Origin: Candidatus Methanoperedentaceae archaeon
GTDB taxonomy: Archaea; Halobacteriota; Methanosarcinia; Methanosarcinales; Methanoperedenaceae
Direction: 5' to 3'
Length of the DNA stretch: 22,732 nt
Assembly (NCBI GenBank): GCA_014859785.1
Contig: JACUTP010000005.1
Coordinates: 1-22,732 of the forward strand
Part shown: piece after piece, positions 7,849 through 14,684 of the stretch
How the letters are laid out: every line of letters starts with the position of its first letter
Position numbering within the stretch: position 1 is the stretch's first letter
Translations under genes and position numbers: made by a program
The notes under the pieces: generated by a model
The model's database searches: none
What the model was told of the DNA's origin: nothing
What the model saw: the letters and a program-made list of their open reading frames with translations, nothing else

Positions 7849-8783
7849 GGCTGCCTCCCGATCATTTCCCCGAAGGCTTCAAGCCTTAATTTTACCTGTT
7901 CAGGGGTTTTTCCTGGCATGTCTCCCTGTATGGTCAGTACAGGGCAATCCAGTTCATCCCTCAGTATCTCATCTTCAAGCATGTGATGGCATGCAAACTG
8001 GGTATAGTGGATTACCCCATCAACTTTCCTTTTTTCCAGTTCCTTTTTAAGAAAACCAAACCTGAAATCAAGAGGTCTTGCAAAAGTGTATCCGCAGTAA
8101 TCACGGGCAGTACTATGAATATCATTCCCGCTGTGCCTTATGAACTCAAAGGGCAGCTCGTCAAAAACCACCTGTAAACCAAGTTCCTGCGCAACTTCAT
8201 GAATATCGGAATAAATCGGAGGCACACCGATTAATGCTATCCTGTTGTTAAGCTCAATTTTCTGTTCTCTGACAGAGGAAATTGCCGTTTCGAGCTTATT
8301 TAAATCCCCGCAAAGGTCGCTGAAAGATATAAGAATCCTGAAAGCATCAGCAGGTGAGATTCTGCCATTGCATCTTTTCTCATCGATTTTTTTACCGAGT
8401 TTTTTTAATTTACTTATTTCCCGGAATTTTCCAGGATACCTGACACCGCCAAGGAACCCTGACAGGGACTCAAGCTGTGATTCAAGGTATTCCGGATTGC
8501 CGTCAAAGGGATAAAAGAAAAAGTGGGTTGGTATTCCTGACCTTTGCACTTTTTGCCCGTCAACAAGGGCATTGTGGCAGTCGCCGCCTGCAACCACTAT
8601 CAATGAATCGATTTCAATTTCTTTATTGACCAGCATCTCGCTCCATATCGCAGTCCATGCGCAGAGTTTGCTTTTCGGATATCTTTTTGATTCCGGTATT
8701 ACATTATTGACATCAAAAGGCTCCGCCCCGCAGGCAAATACCAGTTCGGGAGGAACAAGGGCTGTCATTGCGATTTTTGGCAC
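7845..8783 (-). CDS. 2-hydroxyacyl-CoA dehydratase D-component-like iron-sulfur protein (HgdB/BcrB family, possibly double-cubane type)
   Basis: This 312-residue protein belongs to the COG1775 fold. The family cysteines are present: C41 (SKLCAWTAIWS), C69 (GGDCHNAL) and C265 (FACHHMLEDE), with the closing pattern DMPGKTPEQVKLRLEAF. Extra cysteines at 18, 138, 158, 230 and 280 make eight in all. There is no second large subunit nearby, so it may act as a homodimer. The single-polypeptide double-cubane proteins, which carry an [8Fe-9S] cluster and reduce small molecules with ATP, are a plausible model; a CoA-ester dehydratase is the alternative. The substrate is unknown. The start is GTG at 8783; an ATG five codons downstream (8768) is possible but has no better ribosome binding site. 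It is the first gene of a two-gene operon with its activator. Confidence 0.8.
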   Translation of the reverse strand: MPKIAMTALVPPELVFACGAEPFDVNNVIPESKRYPKSKLCAWTAIWSEMLVNKEIEIDSLIVVAGGDCHNALVDGQKVQRSGIPTHFFFYPFDGNPEYLESQLESLSGFLGGVRYPGKFREISKLKKLGKKIDEKRCNGRISPADAFRILISFSDLCGDLNKLETAISSVREQKIELNNRIALIGVPPIYSDIHEVAQELGLQVVFDELPFEFIRHSGNDIHSTARDYCGYTFARPLDFRFGFLKKELEKRKVDGVIHYTQFACHHMLEDEILRDELDCPVLTIQGDMPGKTPEQVKLRLEAFGEMIGRQP

Positions 8784-8843
8784 ACCCGTACTTTGGTTCA
8801 GGTTAATTTATCTTTTTTGGGAATTGTTGCCTGGTAAACCATA

Positions 8844-8853
8844 AATTATATAT
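8844..8853. promoter_or_regulatory. AT-rich TATA-like element between divergent operons
   Basis: The 125-bp gap between the dehydratase-like gene (minus) and the sulfur-relay operon (plus) contains AATTATATAT, almost self-complementary and usable as a TATA box in either direction. A second candidate for the plus strand is GTAAATAATA at 8874-8883. Confidence 0.35.
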
Positions 8854-8908
8854 TATGGTAATACTTTTATGGTGTAAATAATACTCTCAGTAATAATCAG
8901 GTGTGAAA

Positions 8909-9718
8909 ATGTTAGGCGGATTCAGTGAAGAACAGATAAAAAGATACTCGCGCCACATCATCTTACCGGAGGTTGGCGGGAAAGGACAGAAAAAACTCCT
9001 TTCCTCCAGTGTCCTGTGTATTGGTGCAGGAGGGCTCGGTGCACCGATAATAGAATACCTTGCAGCTGCCGGTGTTGGAAAAATCGGGATTATCGATGAC
9101 GATGAGGTTGACCTGAGCAACCTGCAAAGGCAGGTCATCCACGGCGGGAATGTCGGCATGCCCAAGGTTGAATCTGCAAAGCAGTTCGTCAACAGGCTAA
9201 ATCCCGGCATCGAGGTGAAAACATATACAGAGCGGCTAAATGCGGGCAATGTGGAAGCTATGTTCAAGGAATATGATATCGTGGTTGACGGCTCTGACAA
9301 TTTTGCCACGCGGTACCTCGTAAACGATGCATGCGTACTCACGAATACACCCCTGTCCCATGGCAGCATATACAGGTTCGAAGGGCAGGTAACAACAATA
9401 ATACCCCACGAGGGACCGTGTTACAGGTGCGCTTTTGAGCATGCTCCGCCGCCAGGAATGGTACCGAGCTGCCAGGAAGCAGGAGTTCTCGGCGTACTTC
9501 CCGGTATTATCGGGGTGATACAGGCAACAGAAGTCGTAAAATACCTGCTTGGAATAGGTGAGCTTCTTACAGGGCGGCTTATATATTATGATGCTCTTAA
9601 CATGACCTTTGACGAGATGAAACTGCGAAAGAACAGGAGCTGTCCTGTATGCGGCGAGGAACCGAAAATAACCTCGATACAGGAAGAGATTTATGGTGAT
9701 TCGTGCAGGATATGGTGA
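8909..9718 (+). CDS. ThiF/MoeB/HesA-family E1-like adenylyltransferase
   Basis: This 269-residue enzyme is expected to adenylate the C-terminus of a small ubiquitin-like sulfur carrier (MoaD/ThiS/SAMP type) with ATP. Visible are the nucleotide loop GAGGLG (39-44), D64/D65-containing IIDDDEVDLSNLQRQ, GSDNFATR (128-135), two zinc cysteine pairs C171/C174 and C245/C248, and the conserved C188 in PSCQEAGVLG. There is no C-terminal rhodanese domain. A GTG two codons upstream (8903) is in frame, but it is part of the AGGTGTGA ribosome binding site that serves the ATG at 8909. It is the first gene of a five-gene sulfur-relay operon, 4 nt before tusA. The carrier protein itself is not in the window. 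Confidence 0.88.
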   Translation: MLGGFSEEQIKRYSRHIILPEVGGKGQKKLLSSSVLCIGAGGLGAPIIEYLAAAGVGKIGIIDDDEVDLSNLQRQVIHGGNVGMPKVESAKQFVNRLNPGIEVKTYTERLNAGNVEAMFKEYDIVVDGSDNFATRYLVNDACVLTNTPLSHGSIYRFEGQVTTIIPHEGPCYRCAFEHAPPPGMVPSCQEAGVLGVLPGIIGVIQATEVVKYLLGIGELLTGRLIYYDALNMTFDEMKLRKNRSCPVCGEEPKITSIQEEIYGDSCRIW

Positions 9719-9722
9719 TAAA

Positions 9723-9944
9723 ATGGTAGAACTTGATTTGAAAGGCGAAGTTTGCCCCTATACATTTGTGAAAACAAAACTGAAACTTGAAGAACTCGAA
9801 AGCGGCGAGGAACTGGTCATTCTATTTGACCATGCCCCTGCGGTTGAAAATGTCCCGCGAAGCCTTAAAAACGAAGGGCATAAGATAATGGGAATTGAAC
9901 AGCCTGAAGACAAACTCTGGAAGGTAAAAGTACGCAAGGCATGA
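9723..9944 (+). CDS. TusA/SirA-family sulfur carrier
   Basis: This 73-residue TusA-fold protein takes a persulfide on its N-terminal cysteine and hands it to DsrEFH/TusBCD-type proteins or directly to biosynthetic enzymes. The active cysteine is C11 in GEVCPYTFVKTK. The family motif is usually C-P-x-P; the second proline is Thr here, a variant I associate with a subgroup sharing the FDHAPAVENVPRSL block, also present. GGTGAT at 9713-9718, overlapping the stop of the E1 gene, lies 4 nt before this ATG. The longer frame from 9693 is therefore unlikely. The stop overlaps the DsrE start by 4 nt. Confidence 0.88.
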   Translation: MVELDLKGEVCPYTFVKTKLKLEELESGEELVILFDHAPAVENVPRSLKNEGHKIMGIEQPEDKLWKVKVRKA

Positions 9945-10243
9945 AACTCGGGATACTCCTGACCACAAGCCCTGAAAACGAGAATACGAATACTGTTATT
10001 AATATCAGCAGGGCTGCAATAAGGCAGGGTCATGAGGTATCGATTTTTTTGATGTATGACGGGGTTTATAATATAAACAACAAGGAGTTTGCAGCACTTG
10101 TTGATGATAGGGTGAGCATAGCAGTCTGCGCGTTTAATGTCGAACAGCGAAAAATCGGGAAAGTTGACGGGATAGTATTCGGGAGCCAGTACGACCATGC
10201 ATGCATTGCAAGCGAGGTTGACAGGTTAATCTCCTTCGGGTGA
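9941..10243 (+). CDS. DsrE/TusD-like sulfurtransferase subunit
   Basis: This 100-residue DsrE-fold protein contains MKLGILLTTS as its first strand and the MYDGVYN turn. C63 in the AVCAFNVEQR segment is at the position where DsrE/TusD proteins carry the reactive cysteine; a second cysteine, C88, lies in YDHACIASE. Family members form a DsrE2F2H2 or TusBCD hexamer that passes sulfur from TusA. The start overlaps the tusA stop (ATGA), and the stop is followed by the DsrF-like gene, so the subunits are likely made together. The target pathway (tRNA thiolation, cofactor sulfur or dissimilatory) is not shown by the sequence. No dissimilatory sulfite reductase gene is in view. Confidence 0.85.
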   Translation: MKLGILLTTSPENENTNTVINISRAAIRQGHEVSIFLMYDGVYNINNKEFAALVDDRVSIAVCAFNVEQRKIGKVDGIVFGSQYDHACIASEVDRLISFG

Positions 10244-10254
10244 ACAGGCAGGTT

Positions 10255-10599
10255 ATGAAAAAAATCACTGTGATTGTAAGGAACCTGCCGCTTAATACGC
10301 GGCGAAACTCAGAAGCGCTCAGGATGAGTGTCGGGCTGACGTTAAAGAATGATAAGGTAACGGTTATCTTCATGGATGACGGCGTGTATTCGGCAACACA
10401 TCTTGAACCTGGTATTGTCAATTCCCGCTCCCCTGACAGGGAATTTGAGGCGTTATCAATGCTCGGATGTTCCCTGCTTGCCGATAAACCCTCACTCGAT
10501 AAAAGAAGCGTAAAGAACCTGCGGGAAAATGTTGTTCCGGCAGCACGTGAAGAAATTGTGAACACAATAACAGAATCAGATATAGTGATACCATTTTGA
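10255..10599 (+). CDS. DsrF/TusC-like sulfur-relay subunit
   Basis: This 114-residue DsrE-fold protein has first strand ITVIVRNLPLN, a VIFMDDGVYSA turn and C72 in MLGCSLLADKPSL, which resembles DsrF/TusC. Its order between the DsrE and DsrH genes supports the subunit call. An in-frame GTG at 10240 overlaps the upstream stop (GTGA) and would add five residues. I prefer the ATG at 10255 because AGGCAGG lies just upstream and the GTG has no site. The stop is 2 nt before the next ATG. Confidence 0.8.
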   Translation: MKKITVIVRNLPLNTRRNSEALRMSVGLTLKNDKVTVIFMDDGVYSATHLEPGIVNSRSPDREFEALSMLGCSLLADKPSLDKRSVKNLRENVVPAAREEIVNTITESDIVIPF

Positions 10600-10601
10600 A
10601 C

Positions 10602-10847
10602 ATGAAGATACTGCATATTATCAGGAACCCGAACGATACAACACCTTTTGAGATTGCAAAATCACAGGACAGCAGGCATGATGTGGCAGTGCTTCTTTTG
10701 CATGACGCCGTGTATGCAAAACCTGGTTTACCCACTCTTGCTGCATCGGATGATGCACAAGCGCGCGGGGTTACGGCACATGAATGCGTGGATTATGACA
10801 GGATAGTCCGTATGCTTTTTGAATATGACAGGGTAGTGTCATGGTGA
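10602..10847 (+). CDS. DsrH/TusB-like sulfur-relay subunit
   Basis: This 81-residue protein has the DsrH/TusB layout: a MKILHIIRNP strand, VAVLLLHDAVYA with the conserved Asp-Ala-Val turn, then C62 in HECVDYDRIV and a C-terminal VVSW. It completes the DsrE-DsrF-DsrH trio. The frame also opens at TTG 10596, which overlaps the preceding stop, but the ATG at 10602 is the better start. No gene follows in the operon; the next one has its own TATA-like box. Confidence 0.82.
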   Translation: MKILHIIRNPNDTTPFEIAKSQDSRHDVAVLLLHDAVYAKPGLPTLAASDDAQARGVTAHECVDYDRIVRMLFEYDRVVSW

Positions 10848-10894
10848 GTGTTTTAGCGCCTGTCGCATCATTTTACTGTAATATCCATCAGCAG

Positions 10895-10903
10895 TTTTAT
10901 TTA
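10895..10903 (+). promoter_or_regulatory. TATA-like box for the flippase-like gene
   Basis: TTTTATTTA lies about 33 bp before the ATG at 10932. Transcription would start near 10924, giving a leader of about 8 nt. This fits the lack of a Shine-Dalgarno site. Confidence 0.45.
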
Positions 10904-10931
10904 GTGTCAGCGCAACTATCGAAACGATTCC

Positions 10932-11954
10932 ATGGAACGGTTCAAAAGAAAAAACATCTGGTTTGTGGTAATAACCGGCGCGGTAATTTTAACGGTTTTC
11001 ACAAACAAAATAGGGTTTGAAAGACTTATTTTCTTGCTGGACAATTCCAATAAATTACTTGTCCTGCTTGCTGTTTTTTTCAACCTTTTAAACCTTATCG
11101 CATTTTCTGTAACATGGCAGTTTTTGTCTCCTGCCAGGATAAGCCTGTATAAACTATTCAGGTTTTACATGGCAGGGACATTTATCAACAACATCACGCC
11201 TACTATCGGGACAGGAGGTGAACCCATAAAGGCAATGCTTCTTGGGAAAAGCACCGGAACAAGCAAATCAGAGTGTTTCGCAAGTGTGGTGTCACAGAGG
11301 ATGCTTAACATGTTCCCTTTCCTGACATTCGGGGGGGCAGGTATTGTGTTTCTCATCTTAAACCCTGATGTGGGGCTTGAAAAATGGGAAATTGCAGGCA
11401 TGGTGTTCTCGATAGGAATTGCTTTCCTTGCATTCGGTATGATTATTTATTTCTATATCAGGAAAGACAGGCTTACAAACTTTGTCCATTCATCAATCCG
11501 TTTCTTTGCCCCTTTTATCGGGCTTGTGAAAAAGGGTTTTGACCACATGGCATATTTAGATGCAGTGGAGCGGTCAATTGATTCTTTCCATGGCGGTTTG
11601 AAAGATATACATAAAAACAAGCACGGTCTTTTAAAAGCAACTGTGTTTTCTTTTATCGGGTGGATTTTTGATGTGGCGGCAATTTATGCTGTATTCCTGG
11701 CGCTCGGCGCTGAATCATATATACATCCCGGCGTGCTGATTCTCGCATATACCATTTCAATGATGAGCGGATGGCTGCCCCTTTTCATGCCAGGGGGACT
11801 GGGTATTGTTGACAGTACGATGGCGGTGCTGTTCATATATGGCGGCGTGCCTGTTGATATTGCAATGCTTGCAACACTGTTATACAGGCTGGCTTCCTAC
11901 TGGTCAAATACGGCAATCGGCGGGTATTTCATGTGGTCTATATTAAAGGCGTAA
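10932..11954 (+). CDS. Flippase-like integral membrane protein (UPF0104/COG0392, LPG-synthase TM family)
   Basis: This 340-residue polytopic protein has about eight hydrophobic segments. The family motif NNITPTIGTGGEPIKA lies at residues 86-101, and the C-terminal FMPGGLGIVDS block is also characteristic. Bacterial relatives form the membrane part of lysylphosphatidylglycerol synthase and work as lipid flippases. In archaea stand-alone members are common and their lipid or glycan substrate is unknown. There is no soluble aminoacyl-transferase domain here. The last 12 bp overlap the convergent mfnD-like gene. Confidence 0.85.
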   Translation: MERFKRKNIWFVVITGAVILTVFTNKIGFERLIFLLDNSNKLLVLLAVFFNLLNLIAFSVTWQFLSPARISLYKLFRFYMAGTFINNITPTIGTGGEPIKAMLLGKSTGTSKSECFASVVSQRMLNMFPFLTFGGAGIVFLILNPDVGLEKWEIAGMVFSIGIAFLAFGMIIYFYIRKDRLTNFVHSSIRFFAPFIGLVKKGFDHMAYLDAVERSIDSFHGGLKDIHKNKHGLLKATVFSFIGWIFDVAAIYAVFLALGAESYIHPGVLILAYTISMMSGWLPLFMPGGLGIVDSTMAVLFIYGGVPVDIAMLATLLYRLASYWSNTAIGGYFMWSILKA

Positions 11955-12839
11955 GAGCTCTTTTTTCCTGAAGGTGAAACTGCCGTTTGTTCCAACGCTT
12001 GCAGGCAGTTCCCCGAATCTTGAGCTGAGTATCAGGTCGGCAATTTCCATGTCCAGTACCTTTGCTACCCCGATAATGGATGAAGTGGGTCTTGGGTTGA
12101 CATCCACAACATACGGCTTACCAGCAAGCACAATATCGATGCCCGCATAACCCCTGCATCCAAGGATGCTTGCCGTCTTTTCTGCAATTTCAATGAGTTC
12201 TGCTTCCCTTTCGCTGTGGCAGGGAACAATCCCGCCTTTGTACGACACGTTTTTATTTATTTCAATTAACTGCCTGTTGACTGTAAGGGGAAGCTGTGTT
12301 TTCCCTGTAATTATGCTTACGCTGAGGTGTTCGCCGTCGATGAAACGGGTGGCGATAAAACCCTCTCCTAACCTTCCCGAACTGCTCCTGAATATGTTTT
12401 CGGATGCGCACCCGAACCCAGGTTTTACCACGTAATCCCCGCGGTATGTTCCTTCGCTTATTGTTTCAGGTACAGGTATGTTATTTCTTCCAAGAATTCT
12501 TGTGCATTTTAGTTTGTCTGCGCACAGTCTCACGGAATCAGGAGGACAGCCGAGGTTTTCTGTGTTTTTTTCAATTATTTCCGTAAGGTCGCCCAGAATC
12601 TCATCAGGCGCCACAACCAGCCCGGCATCACATTCTTTTGATATTTCTGCAAGGCTTTCCTCGAAATCAGTGGACTTGACGGGTATTCCGGTATCGAGCA
12701 GGGCGCCTGTTGTCGGATAATGCACTTCATGCCCGCATCCTGTAAAACTCCTGGCAAGTGTTCGAAGCATAGCCATGCCTTCTGGCATGAACTCTTCCAC
12801 CCCTGCGCCGACTGCGAATTCTGCGAGAAGTATTTTCAT
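11943..12839 (-). CDS. mfnD: ATP-grasp ligase, probable tyramine--L-glutamate ligase
   Basis: This 298-residue ATP-grasp enzyme most resembles MfnD, which joins glutamate to tyramine in methanofuran biosynthesis. The N-terminal AEFAVGAGVEEFMPEG and the MLRTLARSF helix match the COG1821-type pattern I know for MfnD. ADKLKCTRIL, the DYVVKPGFGCAS nucleotide-binding strand and the acidic metal site VDVNPRPTSS (about 263-272) give the ATP-grasp core. Other ATP-grasp carboligases of the same group are possible, so the substrate is an inference. The ATG at 12839 opens the gene. It overlaps the convergent flippase-like gene by 12 bp. If correct, it marks the host as using methanofuran, as methanogens and methanotrophic archaea do. 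Confidence 0.72.
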   Translation of the reverse strand: MKILLAEFAVGAGVEEFMPEGMAMLRTLARSFTGCGHEVHYPTTGALLDTGIPVKSTDFEESLAEISKECDAGLVVAPDEILGDLTEIIEKNTENLGCPPDSVRLCADKLKCTRILGRNNIPVPETISEGTYRGDYVVKPGFGCASENIFRSSSGRLGEGFIATRFIDGEHLSVSIITGKTQLPLTVNRQLIEINKNVSYKGGIVPCHSEREAELIEIAEKTASILGCRGYAGIDIVLAGKPYVVDVNPRPTSSIIGVAKVLDMEIADLILSSRFGELPASVGTNGSFTFRKKELLRL

Positions 12840-12900
12840 GAGTGTTCAGGAATTGGTTTATTTGTATTAATAATTGTGCGAAAGGTATTTTCAGCAGGCA

Positions 12901-12910
12901 AATTATTTAT
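12901..12910 (+). promoter_or_regulatory. TATA-like box for the small membrane protein
   Basis: AATTATTTAT lies 26-35 bp before the ATG at 12936. That predicts a leaderless or nearly leaderless transcript, which supports 12936 over an upstream start inside the mfnD-like gene. Confidence 0.45.
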
Positions 12911-12935
12911 CTGCCAACGACAGATTTGTATTTTG

Positions 12936-13190
12936 ATGTACGACCCACTTACATTCAAGGAAATGTACCCTGAGTGGTTCAACACTCCTGTTACTGCTCA
13001 TGACGTTTTGAGTCTGTTTTTTGTTTTCGTTGTGCCTTTTTTGATTCCATACCTTTATGTCAGGTATTTTGAAAGCAGGATTGTCCTGTATTTCAGGTAC
13101 AGGGTCAGGCCTTTTTTCAAATACACGCTGCATCTTGAAAAGTTCATTATATTTGTGAAAAGAATACTTGCGACACGGGTTTTAAGGTAG
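12936..13190 (+). CDS. Small single-helix membrane protein of unknown function
   Basis: I do not recognise this 84-residue protein. It has an acidic N-terminus with MYDPLTFKEMYPEWF, one hydrophobic segment at about 23-43 (SLFFVFVVPFLIPYLYVRYF), and a strongly basic, aromatic C-terminal half ending ILATRVLR. That half is probably cytoplasmic and may bind nucleic acid or lipid head groups. The reading frame is open from 12720, but that part lies antisense to the mfnD-like gene and looks spurious. The TATA-like box at 12901-12910 supports this start. There is no clear ribosome binding site. Confidence 0.6.
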   Translation: MYDPLTFKEMYPEWFNTPVTAHDVLSLFFVFVVPFLIPYLYVRYFESRIVLYFRYRVRPFFKYTLHLEKFIIFVKRILATRVLR

Positions 13191-13243
13191 CTGGAATTGT
13201 GGGTCTCATTGTTAATGAAACAGGGTTTAATTTTTAATACCAC

Positions 13244-13290
13244 AAATTATAATTATTAACCCCCTCATTAAACTAACCTGATAAAGGAGG
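13244..13290 (+). promoter_or_regulatory. Promoter and strong ribosome binding site of the winged-helix operon
   Basis: AAATTATAATTA (13244-13255) is a TATA candidate predicting a start near 13275. AAAGGAGG at 13283-13290 follows, one of the strongest Shine-Dalgarno sequences in the window. It sits 7 nt before a CTG codon and has no ATG, GTG or TTG in the right frame after it, so it decides the start of the next gene. Confidence 0.6.
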
Positions 13291-13297
13291 AACACCA

Positions 13298-13585
13298 CTG
13301 AAGAAATTATTATGGTACCTGATAGCAGGAACACGAGGCGGGCAGACCCGGGCACTTATCTTAAAAAACCTTATTGACAGGCCTTACAATGCCAACCAGT
13401 TATCCGAGGCAATGGGTATGGATTATAAGACAATCAGGCATCACCTGGACGTTCTTATCAAGAACGGAGTAATCACCATGGAGGGGGAGAAGTACGGTGC
13501 TATGTATTTCATATCAAAATCAATGGAGGCAAATTTAGATGAATTTTACAAAATCTGGGAAAAACTTAATAAACAGGGCAAATGA
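13298..13585 (+). CDS. Winged-helix transcriptional regulator with a CTG start
   Basis: This 95-residue DNA-binding protein is of the ArsR-like winged-helix type. After the start come KKLLWYLIAGTRGGQTR, a helix-turn-helix (about 31-53, NANQLSEAMGMDYKTIRHHL) and a wing with GEKYGAMYFIS. I recall this LWYLIAGTRGG pattern from small regulators common in Methanosarcinales and haloarchaea, often followed by a small membrane protein as here. The frame has no ATG, GTG or TTG between the upstream stop (13274-13276) and the conserved N-terminus. The CTG at 13298 is 7 nt after AAAGGAGG and aligns with the expected first residue, so I take it as the start. The first ATG in frame lies inside the helix-turn-helix. 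It likely regulates its own operon. Confidence 0.8.
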   Translation: MKKLLWYLIAGTRGGQTRALILKNLIDRPYNANQLSEAMGMDYKTIRHHLDVLIKNGVITMEGEKYGAMYFISKSMEANLDEFYKIWEKLNKQGK

Positions 13586-13606
13586 AGATGAGAAGGAGGT
13601 AATAGT

Positions 13607-13924
13607 ATTAACATAACAGATATCGCATATTATATCACGGCAGGTAACATAGTGTTACTTCTTGTGTTATTAGTTTCGTATATCGAGATATACGGAAAGC
13701 TCAAATCCAATTTTACCCTTGGTCTTATTATCTTCACAATTGCACTGTTACTGCAAAGTTTTACACGGGCGGTTCTGTTGTTACTGGTTATTGCAGCTCC
13801 GCCATCGCCGGAAGTCTATCCTGACATAATTAATATTTTAGGATATAACCCGGTTTATGTCATAATACCGGATGCACTCCTGTTTATAGCCCTGAGTATC
13901 CTGTTGTATTTCACAAGGGAATAA
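13607..13924 (+). CDS. Small three-helix membrane protein with an ATT start (DUF7521-like)
   Basis: From ATT at 13607 this gives 105 residues: NITDIAYYITAGN, then a first helix (about 13-28), a second (about 37-60) and a third (about 84-102) ending LLYFTRE. Small membrane proteins of this kind commonly follow winged-helix regulators in euryarchaea; I believe the family is DUF7521, from memory. AGGAGGT at 13594-13600 lies 6 nt before the ATT. The first conventional start in frame, GTG at 13652, falls inside the first helix and has no comparable site. ATT initiation is therefore the better reading. It is probably co-transcribed with the regulator, 21 nt upstream, and may sense a membrane signal for it. 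Confidence 0.72.
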   Translation: MNITDIAYYITAGNIVLLLVLLVSYIEIYGKLKSNFTLGLIIFTIALLLQSFTRAVLLLLVIAAPPSPEVYPDIINILGYNPVYVIIPDALLFIALSILLYFTRE

Positions 13925-13942
13925 AAAACAAGTTTACTGACA

Positions 13943-14650
13943 TTGATACCAGATACAACAAAAACAAAACGGCTGGAAAAGGACATCCAGGACATTGCGG
14001 CATTTCCTGAGAGTGAGTTTGCAGGTATAATCCGGGAGGTAGGGTTCGAATGTGACTGCTGCGGAAAATGCTGTACCAGTGAATATAACGACCATGTTTT
14101 TCTTATGGATGAGGACACGTTAAGAATAGTGGAAAACGTGGGAATGGATTATCTCCAGCCTGCGCCTTATTATGATTTCTGCGATAACCTTGGAAGGTTC
14201 TATGTGATGGGATATGCGCTAAAGAGCAAAACCAATGGTAATTGTATTTTCTATACAGGAAATAAATGTGAACATTATGATATTCGCCCTGCTATCTGCA
14301 GGATATACCCGTACATGCTTCACAGGGAAGAAGATGAGCATGGTAATGCCGGGTTCAGGCAGGTAAGCGGGCTTGGTGAACACGGCACATACCACAATGA
14401 GCTCGAAGACACAGCATGCCGGGATATACTTGAGGGTGTGAAAAAATACGAAACCGCATTCCTCAAGCAAAAAATAATGTTCCTGGATTTAATTAACAAT
14501 CACTTTAAAAAACATGGTCTAAGGCATAAAAGGCAAATGTATGATAAACGGATGAGGGATTTTGAAAAGGGAGGGAAAATCGAGGTTTATGTATTTTACA
14601 ATGGAGAATTTGATAAGAATGTTATTTCCAAACAGATTATTAACTCCTGA
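13943..14650 (+). CDS. YkgJ-family CxxCxxCC metal-binding protein
   Basis: This 235-residue soluble protein carries the signature FECDCCGKCC (C37, C39, C40, C43, C44) and further cysteines C101, C109 and C119 in the segment NGNCIF...NKCEHYDIRPAICRIYP. This is the putative zinc/iron-chelating family PF03692, of unknown function. The start is TTG, 18 nt after the preceding stop and in the same frame, with no evident ribosome binding site. Reinitiation after the membrane protein is likely. The next in-frame ATG lies after the first cysteine cluster, so the start must be near here. The C-terminal 80 residues are basic and helical. Confidence 0.78.
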   Translation: MIPDTTKTKRLEKDIQDIAAFPESEFAGIIREVGFECDCCGKCCTSEYNDHVFLMDEDTLRIVENVGMDYLQPAPYYDFCDNLGRFYVMGYALKSKTNGNCIFYTGNKCEHYDIRPAICRIYPYMLHREEDEHGNAGFRQVSGLGEHGTYHNELEDTACRDILEGVKKYETAFLKQKIMFLDLINNHFKKHGLRHKRQMYDKRMRDFEKGGKIEVYVFYNGEFDKNVISKQIINS

Positions 14651-14684
14651 GGATATAATAAGAGATTAGCTTAAAGGTTGAAAT

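Noticed and set aside
9693..9722. Longer start for the TusA-like protein
   Set aside because: The extra ten residues overlap the E1 gene, and the GGTGAT site fits ATG 9723.
12720..12935. N-terminal extension of the 84-residue membrane protein
   Set aside because: It lies antisense to the mfnD-like gene up to 12839 and upstream of the predicted transcription start near 12931.
13652..13924. GTG start at 13652 for the small membrane protein
   Set aside because: It falls inside the first membrane helix and has no ribosome binding site, unlike the ATT at 13607.
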